NCBI GenBank assembly: GCA_043820045.1
Contig: JBDREF010000299.1
Location: forward strand, 1-11,781
Direction: 5' to 3'
DNA from: JBDREF01 sp043820045
Lineage (GTDB): Bacteria; Planctomycetota; Phycisphaerae; Sedimentisphaerales; Anaerobacaceae
DNA length: 11,781 nt
Shown: in pieces, positions 1-7,583 of the stretch
How positions within the stretch are numbered: position 1 is the first letter of the stretch
Layout: each line of letters starts with the position of its first letter
Program-made: the position numbers and the translations under genes
Notes under the pieces: model-generated
What the model was told of the DNA's origin: nothing
Database searches by the model: none
Seen by the model: the letters and a program-made list of their open reading frames with translations, nothing else

Positions 1-2
1 TT

Positions 3-386
3 CAAGATGAGTACGGCAAAGGCCTATGCACATGCTGCCACCGCCAGGGTGAGCCCCGGCTCGCCGGGATTCCCAAGAATGTGGATCATCCTGCGGTATC
101 TCTGATGAACCGCATTCTAACCAAACAGCCGGGATACATGCCGACTTTCGACAAAAGTGGGGAACTGTCGCCCACCGGAGGCATCTCCTGTCTGACCTGC
201 CACGAGCCGCACGCAGCCGCCCTTGTTCCCAATACACAGCGCCAATCTCCACTAAGCCCCTGGGACCAAGCCCGCAGACGCATGTTTCTGCGGCCCGAGG
301 CGCACCAGAGGCTGTGCATCGATTGCCACGGAATCGAGGCCCTGTGGCTGTTTCTCCACTTCCACGAGGAGCGTCGTAATCTCTGA
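3..386 (+). CDS. Multiheme c-type cytochrome, C-terminal part (5' end outside window)
   Basis: The reading frame is open from the first codon in the window to TGA at 384-386, so only the last 127 residues are visible. Three CXXCH haem c attachment motifs are seen: CTCCH at 27-41, CLTCH at 189-203 and CIDCH at 315-329. The second continues as CHEPH, the form typical of doubled-CXXCH and cytochrome c3-like proteins. By family knowledge such proteins are exported, bind haem covalently in the periplasm and carry electrons. An internal ATG at 81 lies after the first haem site and is not the true start. The number of haems in the full protein and its redox partner cannot be seen. A TPR membrane protein gene follows 94 bases downstream on the same strand, so the two may be co-transcribed. 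Confidence in the cytochrome assignment is high; no finer family assignment is possible. Confidence 0.85.
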   Translation, partial: QDEYGKGLCTCCHRQGEPRLAGIPKNVDHPAVSLMNRILTKQPGYMPTFDKSGELSPTGGISCLTCHEPHAAALVPNTQRQSPLSPWDQARRRMFLRPEAHQRLCIDCHGIEALWLFLHFHEERRNL

Positions 387-426
387 TTTAAGATTTAGAG
401 CTTACCGGCTTTAGGATTTAGGATTT
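385..426 (+). repeat. Short AT-rich tandem-like repeat (GATTTA copies)
   Basis: GATTTA occurs at 385-390 and 392-397 and again, as GGATTTA and GGATTT, within 411-426. It is a degenerate simple repeat that begins inside the stop region of the cytochrome gene and fills half of the 94-base gap before the TPR gene. No function is evident; it may be slippage-derived. Confidence 0.4.
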
Positions 427-480
427 CCCGTCAGGGCCGTTTTGTGCTACTGTGGCTGTAATATGCCGAAGGAGACCCGG

Positions 481-1422
481 ATGCGTTTTTGGAAAAGACG
501 CCGCAAAAGCAAACAGAAGAAGTGGCATGAGAGAACCTCGGTTACTTTGTCCGTGGCGGCTGTACTTGTCTTTGCGGCATCTGGGTTTATACATGTTATC
601 ATGGGAGTAGTCTCATCGTTCGACCTGCCTTTCGATGTGCCTTTTGACATAGTCCGCAAGGAATCCTTCGGCTACAGCGAAACGTTCGTAGATGCCGGGA
701 AGATAAGAGCACTTCCTTACCTCGCCGCAAAGATCAAGTATCCCCTCGGCTGCAAAGCACTCCAGCGAGCACAGCACATGGAATCCGGCAAAGTGTTCGA
801 GACAAGAATGATGAACGATCTACGGCGGGATATGAAGAAATGGCAAGCCCAATTCGATGCCTCGCTAAACAAGTCCCCTCCGAGGGCTGGGGAACAACCA
901 TGGCAGGATAAGCTGCGAGGGCAAACCGCAGTCCCTGAGACGAGCCCTCCCTTAGGGACAGGGGAGGATGCCAATGCCTGCAACAGTCGTGGGATCGCTT
1001 CGGCCAGGGCGGGAGAGTACGAAGCCGCCATCTCAAACTTCACGAGGGCCCAGCAAAAAGACCCGGCATTTGCCGACGCCTGGTACAACCGGGCGTTAGT
1101 CTATTTAGCCATAGGCCAGTTAGGTCAGGCGATTTCAGACTTCACCAAAGTCGTCGAGATAGAGCCGAGGTTCACGGAGGGCTACATAAATCGAGGACTC
1201 ATATACATGGGCATGAACCAATATGACTCGGCCGTCTCAGACTTTACCCGCGCCATCGAGATTGACCCGACGTTATCGGAAGTCTATTTCAGGCGGTCTC
1301 TCGTCTGCTACGCAAAAGGAGAATATGACCGGGCGTGGGAAGATGTGGAAAGAATTCAAAGCCTTGGCTTGTCCGTTCCCCCGGAGTTTCTCCAACTGCT
1401 TCGTATAGTCTCAGGGCGGTAG
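481..1422 (+). CDS. Membrane-anchored TPR-repeat protein
   Basis: This is a 313-residue protein. The start is ATG 481 because AAGGAG at 469-474 sits 6 bases before it; in-frame starts upstream (TTG 442, ATG 463) have no ribosome site. Residues 1-19 are strongly basic (RRRKSKQKK) and are followed by one hydrophobic segment at about 20-46, giving a signal anchor with the rest probably outside the cytoplasm. Residues 47-130 are unrecognised. Residues 164-299 form four TPR units with the usual pattern (GEYEAAISNF, GQLGQAISDF, NQYDSAVSDF, GEYDRAWEDV), each with a Pro after helix B. TPRs mediate protein-protein contacts, and the partner is unknown. The neighbouring multiheme cytochrome suggests, but does not prove, a link to an electron-transfer assembly. 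The linker at residues 131-162 is encoded by a palindrome-rich DNA segment and looks like an insertion. Confidence 0.85.
   Translation: MRFWKRRRKSKQKKWHERTSVTLSVAAVLVFAASGFIHVIMGVVSSFDLPFDVPFDIVRKESFGYSETFVDAGKIRALPYLAAKIKYPLGCKALQRAQHMESGKVFETRMMNDLRRDMKKWQAQFDASLNKSPPRAGEQPWQDKLRGQTAVPETSPPLGTGEDANACNSRGIASARAGEYEAAISNFTRAQQKDPAFADAWYNRALVYLAIGQLGQAISDFTKVVEIEPRFTEGYINRGLIYMGMNQYDSAVSDFTRAIEIDPTLSEVYFRRSLVCYAKGEYDRAWEDVERIQSLGLSVPPEFLQLLRIVSGR
874..965 (+). repeat. Palindromic, foldable segment inside the TPR gene
   Basis: TCCCCT (874-879) and GAGGGCT (882-888) are exactly complementary, in the correct nested order, to AGCCCTC (943-949) and AGGGGA (960-965). Inside this, CTGCG (913-917) pairs with CGCAG (927-931). 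The right arm also contains its own TCCC-TTA-GGGA hairpin (948-958). The segment is translated in frame as a Pro/Gly-rich linker between the anchor half and the TPR half. This resembles intragenic palindromic repeat insertions known from other bacteria. Without genome-wide comparison it remains a candidate repeat. Confidence 0.5.
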
Positions 1423-1476
1423 CGGCTGTCTTGGCAATAAACCGAATTCTGCATTCTATTCCGTGCGAATGGGCGC

Positions 1477-1505
1477 TTGTCGACTATTCTTCGGCCGGGT
1501 ATAAT
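1477..1505 (+). promoter_or_regulatory. Sigma70-type promoter for the oxidoreductase operon
   Basis: TTGTCG (1477-1482) and a perfect TATAAT (1500-1505) are separated by exactly 17 bases. Transcription would start near 1512, giving a leader of about 64 bases before the ATG at 1576. It lies in the 153-base gap after the TPR gene, where I see no terminator hairpin, so read-through from upstream is also possible. A weaker alternative, TTGGCA (1431-1436) 17 bases before TTCTAT (1454-1459), lies just upstream. Confidence 0.6.
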
Positions 1506-1575
1506 CTCCCTGTGAGACGCCTTACGGTGCAACGCGTTTTGGATTTGTCTTTTGGTTATTTTTGGGAGGAATACT

Positions 1576-2928
1576 ATGAATCGTCGTGAGTTTCTTAAGG
1601 CAAGCGCGGCCGGGGTGGCTTTGTCCGGCTTTCCGGCCGCCTCAAGCCTCTATGCCGGGGCCCAGAAGCCCAAACGCTATGGGTTGATCGGCTGCGGCTG
1701 GTATGGCAAGAGTGCTCTGTTCCGCCTGCTCCAGGTCGCGCCGGTGGAGGTGGTCTCGTTGTGCGATGTGGATAAGAACATGTTGGCCGAGGCTGCCGAG
1801 ATGGTTTCCGCCCGCCAGGCGTCAAAGAAGAAGCCTCGCATCTACGGCGACTACCGCGAGATGCTCAAGGCTGAGAAACTTGATATCGTGCACGTTGCCA
1901 CACCCGATCACTGGCATGCGCTGGCGATGATCGCCGCCGTCAAGGCCGGGGCCGATGTTTACGTCGAAAAGCCCGTCAGCGTGGATGTCGTGGAGGGCCA
2001 GGCAATGTTAGCTGCGGCCAGAAAATACAAGCGGGTCGTGCAGGTTAACATGCAGCGGCGCAGCACGCCGCATCTGATTGAAGCGCGCGATCGCGTCATC
2101 AAAGCCGGCAGGCTCGGCAAGATCGGGCATGTCGAGATCTGCTGCTACTACCACATGCGTGCCAGCGGGAACTCACCCGATACGGCACCGCCCGGGTATC
2201 TCGATTATGATATGTGGACCGGGCCGGCTCCGATGCGGCCGTATTGCTCACTGACGCACCCGCGGCGCTGGAGAGCCTTTATGGAATATGGCAACGGCAT
2301 CGTCGGCGACATGTGCGTACACATGCTCGATATGGTGCGATGGATGCTTGATTTGGGCTGGCCGAAGCGCGTCAGCTCATCCGGCGGCATCCTGGTGGAC
2401 AAGGACAGTAAGGCCAATATCACCGATACGCAGATAGCCACCTTCGACTTCGGCGAGTTGCCGGTCGTGTGGACGCATCGAACGTGGGGCAATGCCCCCG
2501 ATCCCGATTATCCGTGGGCCGCTTTTATCTACGGCGAAAATGGTACCCTCAAGGCCGACGTGCATAAGTACGACTTTATTCCTCGCGGCAAGGGCGAACC
2601 GGCTCACGGAGACGCTCTCTACGAGTACGACAAGTACCCGGAAGACGAGACCGAGAAAGACCTGGAACGTCACGTGGCATCCGCGATGCGAGTGCACTGG
2701 AAGAACTTCCTGGCGGCGGTTGAATCCCGCGGCAGGCCGGTATCCGATATCGAGGAAGGTTATATCACTGCTGCTTCGTGCATCCTGGCCAATATCGCCT
2801 GCAAGCTCGGTCGGACGCTCACCTGGGACCCTGAAAAGGGCCGGGTCGTGGACGATGATGAGGCGAACGGCTTGTTGCGTCGGCCATACCGTCGGCCGTG
2901 GGTCCATCCTGAGCCCCAGAGCGTGTGA
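1576..2928 (+). CDS. Gfo/Idh/MocA-family oxidoreductase with Tat signal
   Basis: This is a 450-residue protein. The start is ATG 1576, with GGGAGGA at 1564-1570 five bases upstream; an in-frame start at 1552 would put extra residues before the export signal. Residues 1-27 are a twin-arginine signal (NRREFLK, then a weakly hydrophobic stretch ending near SLYA), so the folded protein is probably exported with its cofactor. The Rossmann domain follows, with GCGWYG (39-44) for NAD(P) binding and Asp64 after the second strand (CDVD). EKP at 131-133 supplies the family's catalytic lysine. GDMCVHMLD (244-252) matches the conserved Gx(3-4)HxxD segment of the C-terminal substrate domain. Family members oxidise or reduce sugars, inositols and related polyols; the substrate here cannot be read from sequence. 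It is the first gene of a three-gene unit, and its TGA overlaps the next ATG. Length is normal for the Tat-exported planctomycete subfamily. Confidence 0.93.
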   Translation: MNRREFLKASAAGVALSGFPAASSLYAGAQKPKRYGLIGCGWYGKSALFRLLQVAPVEVVSLCDVDKNMLAEAAEMVSARQASKKKPRIYGDYREMLKAEKLDIVHVATPDHWHALAMIAAVKAGADVYVEKPVSVDVVEGQAMLAAARKYKRVVQVNMQRRSTPHLIEARDRVIKAGRLGKIGHVEICCYYHMRASGNSPDTAPPGYLDYDMWTGPAPMRPYCSLTHPRRWRAFMEYGNGIVGDMCVHMLDMVRWMLDLGWPKRVSSSGGILVDKDSKANITDTQIATFDFGELPVVWTHRTWGNAPDPDYPWAAFIYGENGTLKADVHKYDFIPRGKGEPAHGDALYEYDKYPEDETEKDLERHVASAMRVHWKNFLAAVESRGRPVSDIEEGYITAASCILANIACKLGRTLTWDPEKGRVVDDDEANGLLRRPYRRPWVHPEPQSV

Positions 2929-4109
2929 TGTGCTACGAATTGAACATTCCATCCCGAGTACTCGTTGGAGCCGATGCTCGCACGAGAGTCGGGCAGGAGG
3001 CCAGGGGCCTCGGATGGTCGCGCGTTCTGGTCGTCTGCGACCCGTTTCACGAGAAATCCGGGCGTACGAGCGAAATCGCCCGGCTGCTGAGCGAGGACGG
3101 GCTGGAAGTGGCGATTCATGCCGGGATAACCACCGAGCCCGATACGGAGATGGTCGAACGCGGTTTGCAGCAATTCAAGGCTGAGCGATGTGACGGCATC
3201 GTCGCGCTGGGCGGCGGCAGTGTCATCGATGCTGCCAAAACTATCTCGGTGTTGGCTGTAAATGGCGGTGCCGTCGAGCAATACATGGGAACCGACGCTG
3301 TTCCTTTGACGGGCGTGGGAGTGATCGCGCTGCCGACGACATCAGGGACCGGTTCGGAGGCTACCAGGGTGGTCGTAATCGCCGATTCGAAAAGCAAGCT
3401 CAAGATGTCCGGTCGCAGCAGAGCGTACTTGCCGAGCGTCGCCATACTTGACTATAAGCTGACAATGAGCATGCCGAAGCCTCTGACGGTCGCCACCGGC
3501 ATCGATGCGTTAACTCATGCGGTCGAAGCGTATGTCTCAAAGCAAGCCAACGATTTCACCGACCTGCTTGCCTCGAGTGCGGTCAAACTCATCCAGGGCT
3601 CAATAAGACAAGCCTGGCATGATGGGGCCGATGAAGATGCGAGGCAGAATATGCTGATTGGATCTTTTCAGGCGGGGATTGCCTTCTCCAACTCCTCGGT
3701 TGGGCTGGTGCACAGTATGAGCGAACCGCTCGGGGCCTGCTTTCACGTTCCGCACGGCTTGAGCAACGCGATGCTCCTGCCGGCCGTCACGGAGTTTTCC
3801 GTTCACGCAGCTCCTTCTCGATATGCCCGGATAGCTCGCTGCATGGACCCGGCCGGCAGTTCCATGGCCGATGAGGAATGCTGTCGGATGCTGATTGATG
3901 TATTGACTGGGCTCAATCGAGAGCTTGAGATTCCTTCGCCGAAGTCCTTCGGCATCGACAGAACTGCATACGAAGAACAAATTGAAAAGATGACAAACGA
4001 TGCTGTGGGAGCAGGCAGCACCGCGAACAACCCTGTGGTGCCGACTGCCGACCAAATCAGGAAGATTTACTACGACGTTTATGATAGTCCGTTGGCACGC
4101 ACAGGATGA
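2928..4109 (+). CDS. Iron-containing (group III) alcohol dehydrogenase
   Basis: This is a 393-residue protein. ATG 2928 is chosen because it overlaps the upstream stop as TGATG; no good ribosome site precedes it, so translation is probably coupled. The GTG directly before it would add only one residue. GGGSVID (95-101) is the NAD(P)-binding glycine motif, and TTSGTGSEAT (137-146) is the family signature. The metal-binding set is complete: Asp193 and His197 in GIDALTHAVEAY, His262 in GLVHS, and His276 in HVPHG. The family covers lactaldehyde/1,2-propanediol, 1,3-propanediol, butanol and similar dehydrogenases, which interconvert an alcohol and an aldehyde or ketone using NAD(P)H. Exact substrate is unknown. 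No signal peptide is present, so it should be cytoplasmic, unlike both neighbours in the same operon. The MBL gene starts 30 bases downstream. Confidence 0.95.
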   Translation: MCYELNIPSRVLVGADARTRVGQEARGLGWSRVLVVCDPFHEKSGRTSEIARLLSEDGLEVAIHAGITTEPDTEMVERGLQQFKAERCDGIVALGGGSVIDAAKTISVLAVNGGAVEQYMGTDAVPLTGVGVIALPTTSGTGSEATRVVVIADSKSKLKMSGRSRAYLPSVAILDYKLTMSMPKPLTVATGIDALTHAVEAYVSKQANDFTDLLASSAVKLIQGSIRQAWHDGADEDARQNMLIGSFQAGIAFSNSSVGLVHSMSEPLGACFHVPHGLSNAMLLPAVTEFSVHAAPSRYARIARCMDPAGSSMADEECCRMLIDVLTGLNRELEIPSPKSFGIDRTAYEEQIEKMTNDAVGAGSTANNPVVPTADQIRKIYYDVYDSPLARTG

Positions 4110-4139
4110 CATGCGGGTGAATTTTCACGAAAGGACGCC

Positions 4140-6047
4140 ATGCGAAACTTCATAGTAACAGTGGCAGCTATTTTACTGATGTTGTCTCTGGCGAGCCAAT
4201 CGGACGCCGAGACGGCCATCCAACTCAGCGAGCACGTGTCATTAACCCCTGGGTCCGTCAACGGCGTGAGCATCGAAAAAAACCACGCTCGCATGGTCGT
4301 TTACGGCGATCCGACCGGGGAAATTGAAGAGGCTGAAATGGTTCTGTTCACCCACAGCCGCCGTGATGTCGTGTGGGCCGGGCGCCGGCTCGTTGACAGG
4401 GGGGCAACCGCTGTCGTACCCGAAGCAGATGTGGACAAGTTTAGCGGCGTCGAGAAGTTCTGGAATGACTTCACGACGCGCCGGTTTCACGACTACGCCC
4501 AACAGACAACGAAGATACTGACCAAATCCCTGAAGGTCGGCCGAGCCGTCAAGGCCGGTGAAAAGTTCTCATGGAGAGCGATACCAATTGAGGTCGTCGA
4601 TACGCTGGGCTACTCACGTCACGCCGTATCATACTTCATCGAAATCGACGATATCAAATATGCCTTTGTCGGCGATATTATCTATGGCGACGGAAAGCTG
4701 TTCGACCTCTATTCGCTTCAGGACGCGGTCGCGGAAGCGAAGATCGGTGGCTATCACGGTTGGGCCGGCCGTATGGGTAATTTGATTCAGAGCCTGCAAA
4801 AAGTTGCCGCAAGAAGACCCGACATTATGGTTCCAGCCCGTGGTCCGGTCATACGCAATCCCGGCGAGGCTATCGACCTGCTGATAAGGCGACTGCGGAA
4901 AACGTATGAAAACTACCTGTCCATCAGCGCCGGCCGATGGTACTTCAAAGATAACTATGACATCCTTGCCCGGCGTGTCCTCGGTGACAGACCGGAGGTG
5001 GACTGGATGCCCTGGGCGGAAGTGATCAAGGATAAGCCGCCTGAATGGATCGTTCCAATCGCCAACTCGCGCCTAATCATTTCTGAAGACCGCTCCGGAT
5101 TCCTCATCGATTGCGGCAGCCGCCGGATAGTAAGCGAAGTCGTCAAGCTCAGAGACGAAGGCAAGCTGACCGGTCTCGAAGGATTGTTCATCACACACTA
5201 TCACGACGACCACACGAACGATGTTGCCGCATGTCTGGCGGAGTTCAACTGTCCCGTCTATGCAACCGGGCCGTTGGTAGATATCCTTGAACGTCCGGGC
5301 GCGTATCGCCTGCCTTGTCTAACTCCCAATTCCATCTCCAACATCAGGGTCATGCCCGAAGCTCACAAGATGCGATGGAAAGAGTTCACATTCACATTCT
5401 ACGATTTTCCAGGTCAGACAATTTACCACGATGCGCTGCTCGTCGAGAAAGACAACGCCGAAAAAATCTTCTTCATCGGCGACTCCTTCACTCCTTCGGG
5501 AATCGACGATTACTGTCTTCTCAATCGCAATATCTTGCACAAGCCAACGGGCTACTTCTATTGCCTCGATCTTCTGCGAAAAGTCCCCGCCGGAACGTTG
5601 CTCATCAACCAGCATGTCGTCCAGGCCTTCAGCTTCAGCGACGCACAACTTGACCACATGTCGCAAGCCCTTGTAGAGCGCAAAGCACTGCTGGCAGAAC
5701 TCTTCCCGTGGGAAGAGCCGAATTATGGCATCGACGAACGATGGATTCGCTTCTATCCTTATGGCAGCAAGACCAGGCCCGGCCAAACGATTCAACTTAG
5801 CGCCAAGATATTCAATCATGCCGACGTTCCTCGCATGTTCACAGTTGCACTCAACATGCCGGCGGGATTTGACGCGGCGTCTGCAAGCGTTTCGGCCACG
5901 ATCCCTCCCCAAACCGAGCGACAAGTCGATTTCAGCATTCTCGCCGGCGCAGCCGTCAGTCCGGGGACGTACATCATTACTGCAGACGTAAAATGGGGGC
6001 AATGGCAACTGCCTCGCTGGACGGAAGCGATTATTGAGATAAAATAA
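4140..6047 (+). CDS. Exported protein with tandem MBL-fold domains, first one degenerate, and C-terminal Ig-like domain
   Basis: This is a 635-residue protein starting at ATG 4140, with AAAGGA at 4130-4135. Residues 1-23 are a Sec signal peptide (RN, hydrophobic core, then SQSDA). The second MBL domain (about 300-525) is intact: HYHDDH at 353-358, His430, Asp448 in FIGDSF and His492 in INQHV match the two-zinc site. The first region (about 35-260) follows the same order, with LFTHSRRD at 69-76, SRH at 159-161, FVGD at 176-179 and PARGP at 232-236. There the HxHxDH motif has decayed to HxRRD, so it probably binds no zinc. Residues 545-633 look like a beta-sandwich of the NEW3/CARDB kind. Known MBL enzymes hydrolyse esters, lactones, thioesters or phosphoesters; the reaction here is unknown. 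It is the last gene of the oxidoreductase and alcohol dehydrogenase unit, 30 bases after its neighbour. The domain-duplication reading is inference from motif order. Confidence 0.85.
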   Translation: MRNFIVTVAAILLMLSLASQSDAETAIQLSEHVSLTPGSVNGVSIEKNHARMVVYGDPTGEIEEAEMVLFTHSRRDVVWAGRRLVDRGATAVVPEADVDKFSGVEKFWNDFTTRRFHDYAQQTTKILTKSLKVGRAVKAGEKFSWRAIPIEVVDTLGYSRHAVSYFIEIDDIKYAFVGDIIYGDGKLFDLYSLQDAVAEAKIGGYHGWAGRMGNLIQSLQKVAARRPDIMVPARGPVIRNPGEAIDLLIRRLRKTYENYLSISAGRWYFKDNYDILARRVLGDRPEVDWMPWAEVIKDKPPEWIVPIANSRLIISEDRSGFLIDCGSRRIVSEVVKLRDEGKLTGLEGLFITHYHDDHTNDVAACLAEFNCPVYATGPLVDILERPGAYRLPCLTPNSISNIRVMPEAHKMRWKEFTFTFYDFPGQTIYHDALLVEKDNAEKIFFIGDSFTPSGIDDYCLLNRNILHKPTGYFYCLDLLRKVPAGTLLINQHVVQAFSFSDAQLDHMSQALVERKALLAELFPWEEPNYGIDERWIRFYPYGSKTRPGQTIQLSAKIFNHADVPRMFTVALNMPAGFDAASASVSATIPPQTERQVDFSILAGAAVSPGTYIITADVKWGQWQLPRWTEAIIEIK

Positions 6048-6114
6048 TCCGCAATTTGTGCCTTAAGAGAGCGTTTGGATATTGCCTATTTTAACCGGCT
6101 CTATTAAAATGTGT

Positions 6115-6142
6115 TTGATAATGGGGGAATATACGATATAAA
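6115..6142 (+). promoter_or_regulatory. Possible sigma70-type promoter for the secretin-like gene
   Basis: TTGATA (6115-6120) and TATAAA (6137-6142) are 16 bases apart in the 188-base gap between the MBL gene and the secretin-like gene. Transcription would start near 6149, leaving a leader of about 87 bases. No terminator hairpin is visible after the MBL stop at 6047, so read-through is also possible. Confidence 0.4.
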
Positions 6143-6235
6143 GGTGTATTGCCGTCTTTGTGCACACGTAAGAAGCACTGCAGATGTGGCGTGCTGTTTG
6201 CCGGGGGGCAAGGTTGGATAGACGGTTTTGGAATT

Positions 6236-7546
6236 ATGAGCATAAGCAGGCAAAAAGCCAGCCGGCGCCAAGGGCTAATTACAACTTTGTGTCTGGCAGT
6301 TTTGCTGGGGGGTGGGGATTGTGTAACGATCTTTGCGCAGACCGATGCTGAGCGTGAGGCTGAGAGGACGCTGCGCAACTTGCAGATCAACGTCACTGAT
6401 GAGCCCAATGCTCCCGTGCCCGAAGTATATACGGCCCCGCCTCAAATCTGCAAGCAGGTGGTGGGCGGCACGCCGGAGTGGAAATTGTTCTATTTCTGCA
6501 AATATCACACCTCTGATGATTTGAAAAAAATCGTCCATGAGCAATTTGCCACGAAGCTTTTCGACAAGAACGGCAAAGACACGAAGATCGTGGACTATAC
6601 TGTCAGCAGCCATCCCGTCGCCAACCAGTTGATAGTAAGATGTCCGGCTCACGATGACGCCAAGGCGGTACTGGAGCTTCTCGAGGATATTGACGTCCCG
6701 CCGATTCAGGTCAAGATAGACTGTCTGATCTCAGAGGTCTATGCGGACATGACCTTCGACCGGGAAACGACCATGGCAATTGAGAACCTGTTCGGCGAGA
6801 GCGTGACGATGAAACCCGGCGGCACGGCTTTCGGAGCCGACGTTCAGCAGTTGGTGCAGGATGATACATATCTTCCTGCGTTTCCCGGGGCCTCACTGCG
6901 AGAGGTGGCGCGATCCAGAATGGGTCTTAACATTGGGCATTTGAGTGCGGCCAAGGCCGGCCATACCTTCACGCTCTTAATCGACCTTCTTGAATCGAGG
7001 GGCTATTTGAAAATCCTGATGAGCCCTAAGCTTGAAGTGGTCAACGGCGGGACGGCCAAAGTCTCATCTATGCAGAAGGTTCCCCTCGACAGGATAACCA
7101 TGCATTCCACTCGATCCGACTTTTTGGAGACGAGGACTGAATATGAAGACGTGGTCGATTCGCTTGAGATCACAGCGCATGTATTTGGAGACGGCTATAT
7201 CGGGCTGGAAACCAATGCGATAATCGGCTCAAAGAATACGCCTGAAGGCGTCAAACAGGTGCCGATCATAACAAAGAAACAAATTACGAACAAGGAAAAC
7301 CGAATCCGGGAAGGGGACAGCCTCATAATCGGCGGAATAAGAAAGAATGAAGAGTATGCCGTCGTCCGAGGTATTCCGATATTAAAGGACTTGCCGCTCA
7401 TCGGATATTTGTTCAGCAGTGAAGATACCGAGCAGCGGGCAGTCGAGACGATATTCATACTTACCCCGACGATTTCCACCGACGGCAGGCCAACGAAAGA
7501 AGTAATGGCAGAAATCGCGGAAAAGCACGAGACACCTTCCCACTAA
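6236..7546 (+). CDS. Short secretin-like protein (GspD/PilQ superfamily)
   Basis: This is a 436-residue protein. ATG 6236 is preferred because it places a basic start (SRQKASRRQ) directly before a hydrophobic core at 13-30 and a likely cleavage near TIFAQ, forming a Sec signal. The frame stays open upstream to TTG 6149, but those residues are Cys/Lys-rich and unlike a leader. The ribosome site before 6236 is weak. Residues 82-152 look like one secretin N-type (KH-like) domain ending in LELLEDIDVPPIQVKID. Residues 245-412 are the C-terminal secretin core: LLESRGYLKILMSPKLEVVN, then GIPILKDLPLIGYLF (379-393) and the last strand ETIFILTPTI. Secretins form outer-membrane rings in type II secretion and type IV pili. 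At 436 residues it is much shorter than GspD or PilQ, with a single N domain. It faces a pseudopilin-like gene 37 bases away. No other secretion gene is in the window. Confidence 0.85.
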   Translation: MSISRQKASRRQGLITTLCLAVLLGGGDCVTIFAQTDAEREAERTLRNLQINVTDEPNAPVPEVYTAPPQICKQVVGGTPEWKLFYFCKYHTSDDLKKIVHEQFATKLFDKNGKDTKIVDYTVSSHPVANQLIVRCPAHDDAKAVLELLEDIDVPPIQVKIDCLISEVYADMTFDRETTMAIENLFGESVTMKPGGTAFGADVQQLVQDDTYLPAFPGASLREVARSRMGLNIGHLSAAKAGHTFTLLIDLLESRGYLKILMSPKLEVVNGGTAKVSSMQKVPLDRITMHSTRSDFLETRTEYEDVVDSLEITAHVFGDGYIGLETNAIIGSKNTPEGVKQVPIITKKQITNKENRIREGDSLIIGGIRKNEEYAVVRGIPILKDLPLIGYLFSSEDTEQRAVETIFILTPTISTDGRPTKEVMAEIAEKHETPSH

Positions 7547-7583
7547 GGTTTCCGTGAGGCTAAAGTAGAAAATGATGAGGCTG

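Noticed and set aside
442..465. Earlier in-frame starts (TTG 442, ATG 463) for the TPR protein
   Set aside because: There is no Shine-Dalgarno sequence before either, whereas AAGGAG is perfectly placed before ATG 481.
2377..2952. 191-codon minus-strand open frame across the end of the oxidoreductase gene
   Set aside because: It lies antisense to the conserved C-terminal domain of a clear Gfo/Idh/MocA protein, with no ribosome site.
6149..6235. TTG 6149 as start of the secretin-like protein
   Set aside because: It would add about 29 Cys- and Lys-rich residues before a good signal peptide, and it coincides with the predicted transcription start.
7547..7583. Bidirectional terminator between the convergent secretin-like and pseudopilin-like genes
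   Set aside because: No inverted repeat or T-tract is visible in the 37 bases.
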